Assembly (NCBI GenBank): GCA_903921365.1
Contig: CAIXPS010000084.1
Coordinates: 28,762 to 92,761 of the forward strand
Length of the DNA: 64,000 nt
Origin: an uncultured bacterium
GTDB taxonomy: Bacteria; Chloroflexota; Anaerolineae; J036; Brachytrichaceae
Direction of reading: 5' to 3'
Both the position numbers and the translations under genes were made by a program. The notes below the pieces were generated by a model. It ran no database searches. It saw nothing but the letters and a program-made list of their open reading frames with translations, and was not told where the DNA came from. Of the stretch, positions 1 to 8,389 are shown in pieces (position 1 is the stretch's first letter; each line of letters opens with the position of its first letter).

Positions 1-1
1 C

Positions 2-118
2 GATCTGCAATCCATCAAGATTGGATTGCTTATCGTGCTCGCCTGGCTCGGATTAACACAACTTGCGCCGCTTTATGTCGGGGTTAGTTTGTTGACGGGA
101 CGCGCCGCGCGCCAATGA
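2..118 (+). CDS. C-terminal end of an upstream membrane protein (5' end outside window)
   Basis: An open frame runs in from the left edge and ends at TGA 116-118. The 38 visible residues contain one hydrophobic segment (GLLIVLAWLGLTQLAPLYVG), so this is probably the last transmembrane helix of a membrane protein, perhaps a permease. Its stop overlaps the start of the next gene as ATGA, the usual arrangement of translationally coupled genes. That overlap supports both reading frames. The family cannot be named from 38 residues. Confidence 0.5.
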   Translation, partial: DLQSIKIGLLIVLAWLGLTQLAPLYVGVSLLTGRAARQ

Positions 119-1122
119 GCTTTCATATTTGCGTAATCGGTTGCGGTAGCATCGCGACGGGTTATCACGGCCCATCGTATACACGCTATGTCGCCTTGCA
201 CCCGAACGTGGTTCTTTCCGCCTGCTGCGACGTCGACGCCGGCAAGGCCGCTGCGTTTCGGGCGCGCTTTGGTTTTATCAACTCCTACACCGACTATCAG
301 GAAATGCTGCGCACCGAGTCCCCCGACGCGGTGTGTCTGGCAGTGCCGCCGCCGCTCACCTGCCAGATTGGCTGCGATATCCTGGCCTTGGGTTACCCGT
401 TGCTCATGGAGAAACCGCCCGGCCTGACCGTGACAGAAATAGACCGGCTGATTATGACCGCAGCCGCAAGCGGCGCGCCCAATCAGGTTGCGTTTAACCG
501 TCGTTATACCCCGCTCGTGCGTCGCCTGAAAACGCTCCTGACTGCAGGCGATGCTGAGATCGGCATTCAGCATCTGCGTTACGACTTCACGCGCATCGGA
601 CGGACGGATGCGGACTTCTCGACCACCGCGATCCACGGCATCGACACGGCGCGCTTCATCGCGGGTTGTGATTATGCGCACCTTGAGTTTCGTTATCAGC
701 CACTACTCGATCAGGGCGCAACCGTCGCCAATGTCTACCTGGACGGCGTGATGACCTCCGGCGCAACGGTTCATCTCGAATTCTGCCCGGTCGCCGGCGC
801 AGTCACCGAGCGCGCCTCGCTTTATGCGCAGGATCACACTTTCTACCTCAACCTGCCGATCTGGAACGGATTCGACGCGCCGGGCCGCCTGCAACACCTC
901 CACACAGGGGTGCTTGTCCACGACGAAACCGGCCCGCAGGTGACCGGCAGCGCCGACGACTTCGTGCTCAATGGCTTTTACGCCGAGAACGCCGCGTTCT
1001 TCGACGATATCCAGGCTGGCCGTCGCCCGTCCGGTGACGTGTCCACCGCGCGACAATCGGTCGAGATTATGCAATGCATACGGGAACGCCGCATCGAATA
1101 CACACTTGCCCCGCGTGGATAA
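115..1122 (+). CDS. Gfo/Idh/MocA family oxidoreductase
   Basis: Predicted cytosolic NAD(P)-dependent dehydrogenase of 335 residues, acting on a sugar, inositol or related polyol. The N-terminal Rossmann fold carries a glycine-rich loop (GCGSIATG, residues 9-16), and the family EKP motif is present as MEKPPG near residues 98-103. Length is normal for the family. The start ATG overlaps the upstream stop (ATGA), so it is probably coupled to the preceding membrane protein. The last 65 codons (about 911-1107) are duplicated at 2092-2289 at roughly 92% identity. With the GH172-like and URO-D-like genes at 2307 and 3411 it probably formed one catabolic operon that is now interrupted. The substrate cannot be read from sequence. 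Confidence 0.85.
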   Translation: MSFHICVIGCGSIATGYHGPSYTRYVALHPNVVLSACCDVDAGKAAAFRARFGFINSYTDYQEMLRTESPDAVCLAVPPPLTCQIGCDILALGYPLLMEKPPGLTVTEIDRLIMTAAASGAPNQVAFNRRYTPLVRRLKTLLTAGDAEIGIQHLRYDFTRIGRTDADFSTTAIHGIDTARFIAGCDYAHLEFRYQPLLDQGATVANVYLDGVMTSGATVHLEFCPVAGAVTERASLYAQDHTFYLNLPIWNGFDAPGRLQHLHTGVLVHDETGPQVTGSADDFVLNGFYAENAAFFDDIQAGRRPSGDVSTARQSVEIMQCIRERRIEYTLAPRG

Positions 1123-1320
1123 AGCTGATCAATCCTGTAGCGTGATCACGATACAGGATCGCCTTTGCCAATTCTACAAATGCCATTTTTTACTCCTTTA
1201 CAATTTGTCACTTGCTCCGCAGTATATATGCGTGTGCACGCACATAATATACGTGATTACGCACACATTGTCAAGGGAGACTTGCGCACGATTAAGGTTG
1301 TCCGGCAGAAGCTATCTCTT

Positions 1321-2091
1321 TCAGACCCTCATGACCACACTCACGAATATGTGGTGCACTACGCTTGGCCGGAATAAAGTGACAATGTTGTCCGCAGGCC
1401 GGCCTACTGCGAGCTGCCAATTGGCGTTGTCGTAGGCCCAGGTCATGCTGATCCCGCCACCGGCGGCGATACCGAGAACGCTGTTCGTGGTCGTGATGCC
1501 GCCTGTAATGGGCGTCGAGCCAGGCGCCAGGGTCATTGCGCCGCTCTTGACCGCCGCGCCATTCGCCCAATACGGGCTGGAGACCACATAGGCATCGCGA
1601 CCGGGGATTGGCACGATGCTGCTGCCAACCTGTAAGCAGATTTGATCGTTCGCATGGCTGCCGACCAGGCTGTTGGTGATGGAGACCACGCCAGTGATAC
1701 CAGCGATGCCGTCGGACCACGACACTGCCCCAGCCCGGGCTGCCGGCCCGTTTGCCCAATCGGGGCTCAGGATCACAAACGAAGTGCTGCCGTTCGTCAG
1801 TGTGTAGACGCCGCCCGATCCAACTTGGTCACCGAAATGGCTGCCGGTAATACGGCTGATGAGCACGCCCGTCGCGCCGTTGTAAAGGTAGACCGCACCG
1901 GCCGTATTGTTAAAGCCGGGATCGGTGATGACGATATTCCCGTTGGGGAGCGCCACAACCATTGCGCCAAATTGGGCGCTGCCGGCCGGCCCCTGGATGT
2001 CGTACTGCCCGGTGATGAAACCCGGTGCTTGTGGCGCGGGGGGGTGCTGCCGGATTCGACGAAGTAACTGGCAGTCGAATAGCCCGCCCGT
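1321..2091 (-). pseudogene. DUF5650-type surface repeat protein fragment
   Basis: The minus strand reads as a repetitive beta-rich extracellular protein with recurring NSLVGS, DQVGSGGV, SPxWANG and AGAVSW motifs, as in proteins with DUF5650 repeats. An open stretch runs from about 1962 to 1321 and extends upstream in frame (GFITGQYDIQGPAGSAQF). A tract of seven C at about 2037-2043 separates this frame from a matching upstream frame (TASYFVESGSTPP), which suggests a homopolymer frameshift. There is no start, no signal peptide and no full-length gene. The fragment lies between the two copies of the Gfo/Idh tail, so it probably arrived with the rearrangement that duplicated that tail. The family call is from memory of the repeat pattern. 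Confidence 0.6.
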
Positions 2092-2306
2092 GGCTTGTCC
2101 ACGATGAAACCGACCCGCAGGCGACCGGCAGCGCCGACGACTTCGTCCTCAATGGCTTTTACGCCGAGAACGCCGCGTTCTTCGGTGATACCCATGCCGG
2201 CCGTCGTCCATCCGGTGACGTGTCCACCGCGCGACAATCGGTCGAGATTATGCAACGTATACGGGAACGCCGCATCGAATATACACTTAACCTAGGAGAA
2301 TTAACC
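2092..2306 (+). pseudogene. 3' remnant of a second Gfo/Idh/MocA gene
   Basis: Positions 2092-2289 repeat 911-1107 of the first gene with about 15 differences. The frame encodes VHDET, FVLNGFYAENAAFF and RERRIEYTL, as in the intact copy. Most changes are synonymous or conservative, so both copies probably evolved as coding sequence before this one lost its 5' part. It runs without a stop into the GH172-like frame, but the real start of that gene has its own ribosome binding site at 2293-2297. Abrupt loss of homology upstream of 2092 marks the junction with the DUF5650 fragment. Confidence 0.7.
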
Positions 2307-3407
2307 ATGATTGATACTTTGGCCGACATCGCCAGAATCCGCACAGGACATACCTTTGGCGCGTCCAATGGCGGATGGGCCTATGACGCCTACCCCGAAC
2401 TGGAGACTCTCGACGCGGGTCGCGCCATTACCATCGCGAACATCACCGGTCCGGCCATCATCACGAACATCCATACGACCCAACACATCGTCCCTAAGGC
2501 CGGTGGGTTGTTTTATCAGCCAGATAACGCGCTGACCGATGAGCAACGGAGCGCCTTGGCTGCGCGAGGCATCATCCTGGAAATTTACTACAACGATCAG
2601 CCATCACCAGCGGTGCGCGTCCCGCTGGGCGACTTCTTCGCCGACGGCTGTGGCGGGCGCGCCCAGCACTTCAGCACTCCGTTTGTGGAAAAGGCGCCCG
2701 AATCGTACAACTGCTTCATCCCCATGCCTTTTGAGAAGTCTGCCCGCGTGGTGCTGCGCAACGAGTTGCCGGTGAACCTGGGCAACTACAGCTTTGTGGA
2801 GTTTGAGCGACTACCGGCATGGGATGACACGCTGGGCTACTTCCACGCCGCGTGGGATCGCTTCGCCTTCCAGTTGGGCGGCCAGACCGATCACCTCTTT
2901 TTGCACATCGATGGCGCAGGCCATTTGATTGGCCGCGCGTGGAGCGTGTGCACCGATGAGCCGTTGTTCAAAGGATTTGCCTTCGTCATGGAGGGCAACA
3001 ACGAAGTTCGCATCGATGGGTCGCACACGCCCAGCGCCGACTACCTTGGCACCGAGGATTCGTTCGGGTTTAGCTGGGGGTTTCAACGACCATACATCGG
3101 TCTTTACAACGGGATCAACTACGTCCGCAACGACACGCCGGCGCAATTGAGCATCTACCGCTTCCATCACCATAACCCCATCCGCTTCGAGAAAAGTCTC
3201 GACTGGCGCATCGACTGGTCGCACGAGTTCACAACTGCGCAAGATTTCCAGACCAGACTGAAGCACGCAGTCAATGGCGAAAACGCCTGGATCGACTACG
3301 CCACAACCTACTACTGGTATCAGAAGACGATGGGATACCCACACGCGGATCTTCTCAGCCTGGCAGAACGCGTGAAGCCGCTTCTGCATTCTAACCAGAC
3401 GAGTTGA
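2307..3407 (+). CDS. DUF2961 (GH172-like) family protein
   Basis: Predicted 366-residue enzyme of the DUF2961 family, which includes glycoside hydrolase family 172 (fructofuranose and arabinofuranose-type glycosidases). Family hallmarks in order are a VPLGDFFADGCG stretch (about residue 105), CFIPMPFEKSARV (about 135), GHLIGRAWSV (about 208) and GTEDSFGFSWGF (about 250). No signal peptide is seen, so it appears cytosolic. The start at 2307 is chosen because AGGAG lies nine bases upstream; the longer open frame starting at 2025 only reads through the Gfo/Idh remnant. The stop is three bases before the next gene, indicating co-transcription with the URO-D-like protein. A sugar-cleaving role fits the neighbouring dehydrogenase, but the substrate is unknown. 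Confidence 0.75.
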   Translation: MIDTLADIARIRTGHTFGASNGGWAYDAYPELETLDAGRAITIANITGPAIITNIHTTQHIVPKAGGLFYQPDNALTDEQRSALAARGIILEIYYNDQPSPAVRVPLGDFFADGCGGRAQHFSTPFVEKAPESYNCFIPMPFEKSARVVLRNELPVNLGNYSFVEFERLPAWDDTLGYFHAAWDRFAFQLGGQTDHLFLHIDGAGHLIGRAWSVCTDEPLFKGFAFVMEGNNEVRIDGSHTPSADYLGTEDSFGFSWGFQRPYIGLYNGINYVRNDTPAQLSIYRFHHHNPIRFEKSLDWRIDWSHEFTTAQDFQTRLKHAVNGENAWIDYATTYYWYQKTMGYPHADLLSLAERVKPLLHSNQTS

Positions 3408-3410
3408 CCC

Positions 3411-4514
3411 ATGCTGCAATCGCTGCGAAGTCTGCTGGCCGGAGACCCAGCCCACGATATCGTGTGGACGGCCGACATCTCCTACTGGATCGCCGGTCGG
3501 CGTTACGCCGGCGTCGCCGATCCCGCCTGGGACACAGAGCAGGGCTACCTGGCGCTCTGCCGCGACCTGGGCATACTACCCTACTACTGGTATGACAAGT
3601 TCTGGTTAGGTCATCCGGTCTATGACGACGTCGTCACTGTCTTGATCGAAGCCAACGGCAGGGATACCACGACGCGCCGCTGGCGCACGCCTCTGGGCGA
3701 CCTGCGTGAGGAGACGACCTTCCTGCCGCAGAGTTGTTCAGTCGGCGTCACGCGCTATCCCGTGCAAACAGAGGCCGACCTGCGCGCGCTGTTATATCTC
3801 ATCGAACACCGTCGCATGGTTCCAGATTGCCTCGACGAATACCCCGCGCGCGCGACTCTGTGGGCTGCATCCGATGGCCTGCCGTCCATCGCCCTGCCGC
3901 GCAGCCCGCTCTCCGCGTTTCTGTATGAGTGGGCTGGCGTTGAGAACGGCATCTACCTCATCGCCGATTGCCCCGACCTCGTAAGCCATTTGTTTGAGTT
4001 GATGGAGACGCAAGAAGCGCCAATCATCGACGCGGTTTGCCAGGCCGCCCCGCCACTGGTTCACTTCGCCGACAACCTGTCCAGTGACAACCTGGCGGGA
4101 TATTACGACAGATACATGGCTGGGCCGCACTCGCGCCGGTTGGAACGACTGCACGCCGCCGGGGTGAGCTGCGCTGTGCACCTGGACGGCACAGTCACCG
4201 CGCTGTTGCCGAAACTCGCCCGCGTCGGATTTGACGCGATTGAGGCATTGACGCCCTATCCGGCGGGCGACTTGCGCGTCGAGGAGATGCGCGCCGCCAC
4301 GCGGAACGACTCCGTCATCCTGTGGGGCGGCGTGCCTGGCGTCATGTTCGCGCCGCCCTGCACCTGGCAGGACATGCAAGCGCACGTGTGCCAGTTGCTT
4401 GACGCGTGGCGCGGGACACGCTTCATCATCGGCGTCGCTGATCAGATTCCGCCGGATGGGGATATCGATTTCTGCCGGCGCATCGCGGCGTTGATCCGCG
4501 CAGCGACATCTTGA
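3411..4514 (+). CDS. Uroporphyrinogen decarboxylase-superfamily protein, HLDG type
   Basis: A 367-residue protein of the URO-D superfamily fold, the TIM barrel shared by HemE and by corrinoid methyltransferases such as MtaA and CmuA. The superfamily's late metal-binding motif His-x-Cys-Gly is replaced by HLDG (about residue 255), so the usual zinc-binding cysteine is an aspartate. It is therefore unlikely to be an MtaA-like zinc methyltransferase acting in the normal way. It follows the GH172-like gene by three bases and should be in the same operon. It is not a heme-pathway HemE: no other heme genes are nearby and the active site differs. Two other proteins in the window share the H-x-D-G variant. 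Confidence 0.75.
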   Translation: MLQSLRSLLAGDPAHDIVWTADISYWIAGRRYAGVADPAWDTEQGYLALCRDLGILPYYWYDKFWLGHPVYDDVVTVLIEANGRDTTTRRWRTPLGDLREETTFLPQSCSVGVTRYPVQTEADLRALLYLIEHRRMVPDCLDEYPARATLWAASDGLPSIALPRSPLSAFLYEWAGVENGIYLIADCPDLVSHLFELMETQEAPIIDAVCQAAPPLVHFADNLSSDNLAGYYDRYMAGPHSRRLERLHAAGVSCAVHLDGTVTALLPKLARVGFDAIEALTPYPAGDLRVEEMRAATRNDSVILWGGVPGVMFAPPCTWQDMQAHVCQLLDAWRGTRFIIGVADQIPPDGDIDFCRRIAALIRAATS

Positions 4515-4526
4515 ACGCCGTAACCC

Positions 4527-6251
4527 TTACCTGGCAACCAGCGGAACATAGACCGAGTACCGCGGCGGCGCAATACCACACGCAAAAGCGGCGCTGATAT
4601 TGCTGACCACGCTGCCCGGAGCGACATGGACTGCCGTATGCGCAGATAGTGATGACTGACCATAAAACTGGTCGTTGTAACATCCTCCGCACATAGATGT
4701 GGTGTTGCGGGTGAACTCCACAAAATAGTCCGTCGCTTGCGTGGTTGTCGTGTAGTAGCCGCTGACATCAGTATAGGCGTATACCCTGCCGTAACCCGAT
4801 GTGCTGTCGGTGCGGTTGAGTTGCACAGATGCATACATGATCCCTTGTCCCAGCAAATCGGTCACGCGCCCTGTAACCGTGCCTGTGAAATACCGGTGCA
4901 ATCCAAAATTGACATTTGTCACCGTCAGGGGCGCCGTCACGTTCACCCAGTTCCCTACGACGGTAGATGAAATCTCGTCGTGACCGTTATATACCTGACT
5001 GTTGTACATTGGACCGCCAGGGTAAAACGTAATGCTGGCGTGGTAGTGGTCGGTCGGCAACCCTGTAATGGTATACACCCCCGTGGCATCCGTTGACGTT
5101 TGACGGTTAAAACGATTTACGATGACGCCATTATCGACGGCTACCACCCCGCCGGTCACAGGTTGCAGGGTATTCGCGTCTCGCACCATGCCTGTAATGA
5201 CGCCGCCGCGCTGCAACGAGACCGTAATCCCAACCGTCTGGGTGACTTGAGTGATCGTGATGAGATCGCCCAGCGTGGACGACACCTGGTTGTTATAGTA
5301 TTGCCCGATGTAGTCCTGGCTGTCAGTCCCTGTCCCGCCTGGGGTGACAGCCAGTCTGTAGGCGCCTGGCCTCAATCCTTGTATCGCGTAACTCGATGTG
5401 CCATAGTAGCGCACCGCAGTGGCGCGCACGTCTGGCTTATCTACGGAATAGGCTGAGGCGCTGTAAGTGGTGAGTCCCGCCCCGGTGTCGGCTGCTAACA
5501 CATCCCCTTCAATCGTGGCTCCTGGCGACAGCAGCATATTGGCCGTGATCGTGGTCGGCGTGGTGACGGAGATGACCGCCCCCGACGCTGCATCACCTGC
5601 GCCGCCATACCAGGTGGGCATGTATTTGTTCAGCGTAATCACAAACGTGTTGCCAAGCGTGGGATCAAAATACAACTTATAGCCGCCCGGTGCGATCCCT
5701 TGAAACTGATAATACCCATTCACGTCCGTGCTCGCGAACTGGACGCTGCCTGGTGTATAGGCGGGGGCAGTCGTCGATAACAGCTCAACACTCACATTCT
5801 GCAGCGGTGAGACCACATCGGTCGCGTGGACAATGCCGGTGATGACGGCGCCTACGGTCAGCGTGAAGTTCATTGTTGACACTGTGCCGCTCACTACACT
5901 GAACAGGTTGGTGATTGCGCCGACATAGCGCCCTGTTTGAGCCACCTCTGTTGAAACGCTGGTAGGGCCATTCGCAGTCTGATATTGGAACGCGTAGCGG
6001 CCGTTGACATCAGTGTACGTCGTCCTGTAGCTATACCCGGCCTGAGTCACGAGTACGTTCGGCAGTGGAAGTCCCGTGTCCGCCGCCCTGATGATGCCGC
6101 TCGATTCGCCATAGCCACAACCTAAAAGTGTAGTAGTGCCTGATGGGGTTAAAAGTGTTTCAGCACATGACGCCGCCCGCACGCCTGACACAAAAGGGCT
6201 CATACAAAGCGACACAACACAGAGTAAACTGCGAACCAGGTGCTTTTTCAT
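4527..6251 (-). CDS. Secreted protein with repeated Cna-B/carboxypeptidase-regulatory-like domains
   Basis: Predicted exported structural protein of 574 residues. The start at 6251 gives a classical signal peptide (MKKHLVRSLLCVVSLCM...) and is preceded by GAGGGATGT; the longer frame to 6284 has no such support. About five beta-sandwich repeats follow, each with G-x-V-x-D-x2-T-G-x-P-L at the start and T-D-x-x-G-x-Y near the middle (for example TDVNGRYAF, TDVNGYYQF, TDATGVYTI, TDVSGYYTT). The extreme C-terminus is YSVYVPLVAR, a short Y-x-P-L tail with parallels in exported Chloroflexota proteins. It stands alone, convergent to the catabolic operon. No catalytic residues are seen; adhesion or cell-surface structure is the likely role. 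Confidence 0.75.
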   Translation of the reverse strand: MKKHLVRSLLCVVSLCMSPFVSGVRAASCAETLLTPSGTTTLLGCGYGESSGIIRAADTGLPLPNVLVTQAGYSYRTTYTDVNGRYAFQYQTANGPTSVSTEVAQTGRYVGAITNLFSVVSGTVSTMNFTLTVGAVITGIVHATDVVSPLQNVSVELLSTTAPAYTPGSVQFASTDVNGYYQFQGIAPGGYKLYFDPTLGNTFVITLNKYMPTWYGGAGDAASGAVISVTTPTTITANMLLSPGATIEGDVLAADTGAGLTTYSASAYSVDKPDVRATAVRYYGTSSYAIQGLRPGAYRLAVTPGGTGTDSQDYIGQYYNNQVSSTLGDLITITQVTQTVGITVSLQRGGVITGMVRDANTLQPVTGGVVAVDNGVIVNRFNRQTSTDATGVYTITGLPTDHYHASITFYPGGPMYNSQVYNGHDEISSTVVGNWVNVTAPLTVTNVNFGLHRYFTGTVTGRVTDLLGQGIMYASVQLNRTDSTSGYGRVYAYTDVSGYYTTTTQATDYFVEFTRNTTSMCGGCYNDQFYGQSSLSAHTAVHVAPGSVVSNISAAFACGIAPPRYSVYVPLVAR

Positions 6252-6493
6252 ACATCCCTCATCTTCAAATATTACACAGTCCAACTGTCAAACCAACCCG
6301 CTGTTTCTATCCCGGTCTAGTGTATCAGTCTTAATATCCTTCAGTCCACTGACTGTAACTGCTGTCGCGTGGCGCATCCTGCAAGTTGACACTGGCCTGC
6401 AAAAAACTTACCAACGCTCAGCAATCCCCTTCTAAGTGTAAACAACCGGTCACTATTTTGGATATGACCATGAGCGCCGACGTCGATTACATT
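6252..6493. other. Non-coding gap upstream of the Cna-B-type gene
   Basis: This gap lies between the secreted protein and the tandem array. It should hold the promoter of the minus-strand gene at 6251, but no clear -35/-10 pair stands out. No gene, tRNA or strong hairpin is visible. With the adjoining repeat array and terminator it makes a gene-free stretch from 6252 to 6713. Confidence 0.4.
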
Positions 6494-6643
6494 GCCCGGC
6501 GTAGGGTGCGGGGCCCGTGTGTTCGCCCGGCGTAGGGTACGGACCCATGTGTCCGCCCGGTGTAGGGTGCGGACCCGTGTGTCCGCCCGGTGTAGGGTGC
6601 GAACCCATGTGTCCGCCCGGCGGAGTGCGGGGCCCGTGTGTCC
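6494..6643. repeat. Tandem array of five ~30-bp GC-rich palindromic units
   Basis: Five contiguous units begin at 6494, 6525, 6555, 6585 and 6615 (31, 30, 30, 30 and 29 bases). Each starts GCCCGG(C/T)G(T/G)AG and ends in CC(A/C)(T/G)GTGTxx. Each unit contains GCGGAC and GTCCGC arms in inverted orientation. A related single element occurs at about 52420-52455 inside the MITE-like insertion. There are no unique spacers, so it is not a CRISPR array. It lies just beyond the terminator of the HsdR remnant. Confidence 0.85.
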
Positions 6644-6679
6644 GCCCGTAACCCCACCGATTGAAATCGGCGTCTGACT

Positions 6680-6705
6680 CAAGCAAAACCGGCTGAAAGC
6701 CGGTT
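6680..6705 (-). terminator. Rho-independent terminator of the HsdR remnant
   Basis: The arms AACCGGCT (6687-6694) and AGCCGGTT (6698-6705) form an 8-bp perfect stem with a 3-nt loop. On the minus strand it is followed by TTTTGCTT. It lies 9 bases after the HsdR remnant stop codon. The same hairpin exists near 52336-52502 but is split there by an insertion. Confidence 0.8.
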
Positions 6706-6713
6706 AAGAACGG

Positions 6714-7301
6714 TCACGCCACGCTCTGAGTTCGATACAAATATTGCTGGAACCCCGCGAAGACCTGGCTGATCTGGTCGGGTCGTCCCAGGTCCGCCAC
6801 AGCGTCGGCGATGGCATTGTGGTACTTCAGCTTCAGTAACGGCGTGAGCTTGTCCGGCGCGAGTTCCTCCACCCCCACCTGCACGTATTGCGCCAGCACG
6901 AAATCAATGAAGGCCTGCTGTTTGACGGTAAAGCGCGCGCTGATCGCCGTTTTGGCCGACGCGGCGCGCGCGGCGCGGCTGACGGCGGGGAGCGCATACG
7001 CCACATAGGCCAGCACGTCGAACAGGTCGCTGTTCTCCGCATCGATGATGCGCTGCATCTCGCCCAACTGCTCAGCGCCGAAACCCTTGTCGGCCAATCG
7101 ATGGAGCAAATCGGCGCGGGTGGCCGGGGCGCACCACAGGTCGCGCAATTCGGCTTCACTCTTGAAGAACTCGGGCAGCTTGCCGAAAAGCAGTTCCATG
7201 AATTGCTGCGCCGTCATCGGCGTGCCATCGGGATGCCAGAAGGTCGTAACTACGATGATCGGAGGATGTCCCGTGATGTAAACTCTCAGGAAAGGCAACA
7301 A
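6714..7301 (-). pseudogene. hsdR: Type I restriction subunit R, C-terminal remnant
   Basis: The roughly 195 residues match the C-terminal helical domain of EcoEI-type HsdR subunits, with landmarks ELRDLWCAP, LADKGFGAEQL, AENSDLFDVLAYVA and QQAFIDFVLAQYVQVG. The nuclease and helicase domains that normally precede it, several hundred residues, are absent. The apparent TTG start at 7301 has no ribosome binding site and lies three bases from the divergent aldo/keto reductase start, so the gene is truncated there. No hsdM or hsdS is in the window. A second remnant of the same gene end is at 52235-52327, also followed by the same terminator. Confidence 0.8.
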
Positions 7302-7303
7302 AT

Positions 7304-8299
7304 ATGAAATACACCAAACTCGGTAAATCCAACCTCACCGTCAGCCGCATCTGCCTGGGCACGATGCACTTTGGCGGGTCGACCTCGGAAGAGGAGGCGT
7401 TCAGGATCATGGATCGCGCCCTCGAACTGGGCATCAATTTCTTCGACACAGCTAATGTCTATGGCAATCGCGGTGGGTCCGAGATGATCATTGGGCGCTG
7501 GTTCCAGCATCGCCCCGGCAGCCGCGATCAGGTCGTCCTCGCGACTAAGGTATATGGGCTGATGGGCGATCCCAACAAGCCCAACGAGGAGCGCGGCATC
7601 TCGACGTATAAGGTGCGCAAGCACGCCGCCGACTCCCTTCGGCGTCTGCAGACCGACCACATCGATCTGTACCAGGTGCATCACTACGACCGCCGCATCA
7701 CGCCTGAGGAATTCTGGGGCACGTTCGAGCGGCTAATTGACGCCGGCGACGTGCTGTACATGGGTTCGAGCAACTACCCCGGCTGGGGGCTGGTCAAGTT
7801 CCAGATGCACGCGACGCAACGAGGCTCACTTGGTCTGGTCTCAGAGCAGACGATGTACAACTTGCTCTGCCGCATCCCCGAACTTGAGGTGTTCCCGGCG
7901 GCGCGCGACATGGGCATCGGGATCATCCCCTATATGCCGATGGCGGGTGGGTTGCTCACCGGCAAGACGCAGGCCGTTGAGGGGTCGCGCACCCACTCGG
8001 TCGAGAACGAGTACGGCATCCAGTTGGGCGACCAGAACAAACAACTGGCTGAGTTCTCGACGCTGTGCCGCGAGTTGGGCGAGAAGGAGCATATCGTCGC
8101 GATCGCGTGGACGCTGGCTCATCCGGCCGTCACGTCGCCGATCGTAGGCATCCGCAAGCTCGAGCACCTGGAGGGAATCGAGCGCGCCGTGGAGCTGACT
8201 TTCGACGCGAAGACGCTGGAGCGCCTGAACGACATCTTCAACCTCAACCGCGGCCGGCCATTGCGCGCGGCTGAGGCGCCGGAAGCGTATGCCTGGTAA
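7304..8299 (+). CDS. Aldo/keto reductase
   Basis: Predicted cytosolic NADPH-dependent carbonyl reductase of 331 residues, close to the YghZ/Kv-beta-like branch of the AKR superfamily. The catalytic tetrad is visible: Asp48 and Tyr53 in FFDTANVYG, Lys82 in VLATKVYG and His126 in LYQVHHYD. AGGAAAGG precedes the ATG by about nine bases. It stands between the HsdR remnant and the amt leader. A candidate promoter begins four bases after its stop, so it is probably transcribed separately from amt. The substrate is unknown. Confidence 0.9.
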   Translation: MKYTKLGKSNLTVSRICLGTMHFGGSTSEEEAFRIMDRALELGINFFDTANVYGNRGGSEMIIGRWFQHRPGSRDQVVLATKVYGLMGDPNKPNEERGISTYKVRKHAADSLRRLQTDHIDLYQVHHYDRRITPEEFWGTFERLIDAGDVLYMGSSNYPGWGLVKFQMHATQRGSLGLVSEQTMYNLLCRIPELEVFPAARDMGIGIIPYMPMAGGLLTGKTQAVEGSRTHSVENEYGIQLGDQNKQLAEFSTLCRELGEKEHIVAIAWTLAHPAVTSPIVGIRKLEHLEGIERAVELTFDAKTLERLNDIFNLNRGRPLRAAEAPEAYAW

Positions 8300-8302
8300 A
8301 CA

Positions 8303-8330
8303 TTGACATCGTTGGCGTTCATGGTAGATT
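8303..8330 (+). promoter_or_regulatory. Candidate sigma-70-type promoter for the amt leader
   Basis: TTGACA (8303-8308) is a perfect -35 hexamer; TAGATT (8325-8330) is a 4/6 match to -10 at 16-bp spacing. Transcription would start near 8337 and give a leader of about 120 nt containing two hairpins before the amt start. Confidence 0.45.
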
Positions 8331-8348
8331 TACGGCATAATCAATTGT

Positions 8349-8371
8349 CTGCATTCCAAGGTTGAATGCAG
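8349..8371 (+). promoter_or_regulatory. Hairpin 1 in the amt leader
   Basis: The arms CTGCATTC (8349-8356) and GAATGCAG (8364-8371) are perfectly complementary with a 7-nt loop. With the terminator hairpin 19 bases downstream this resembles an attenuator, though no competing antiterminator pairing was identified and the sequence does not match a riboswitch consensus I know. Confidence 0.45.
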
Positions 8372-8389
8372 CTATATTCCGGCCTGGAG

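Noticed and set aside
703..1074. A minus-strand open frame that recurs at 1797-2255 with the same first residues
   Set aside because: Both are antisense shadows of the duplicated Gfo/Idh tail; the similarity comes from the duplication, not from a gene.
2025..2306. N-terminal extension of the GH172-like protein
   Set aside because: The extension is the Gfo/Idh tail read through by chance; AGGAG and family length support the start at 2307.
3411..4514. Heme-pathway uroporphyrinogen decarboxylase (hemE)
   Set aside because: The active-site motif differs, no heme genes are near, and there are five divergent paralogues in the window.
6494..6643. Possible CRISPR array
   Set aside because: Units are directly contiguous with no unique spacers, and no cas genes are present.
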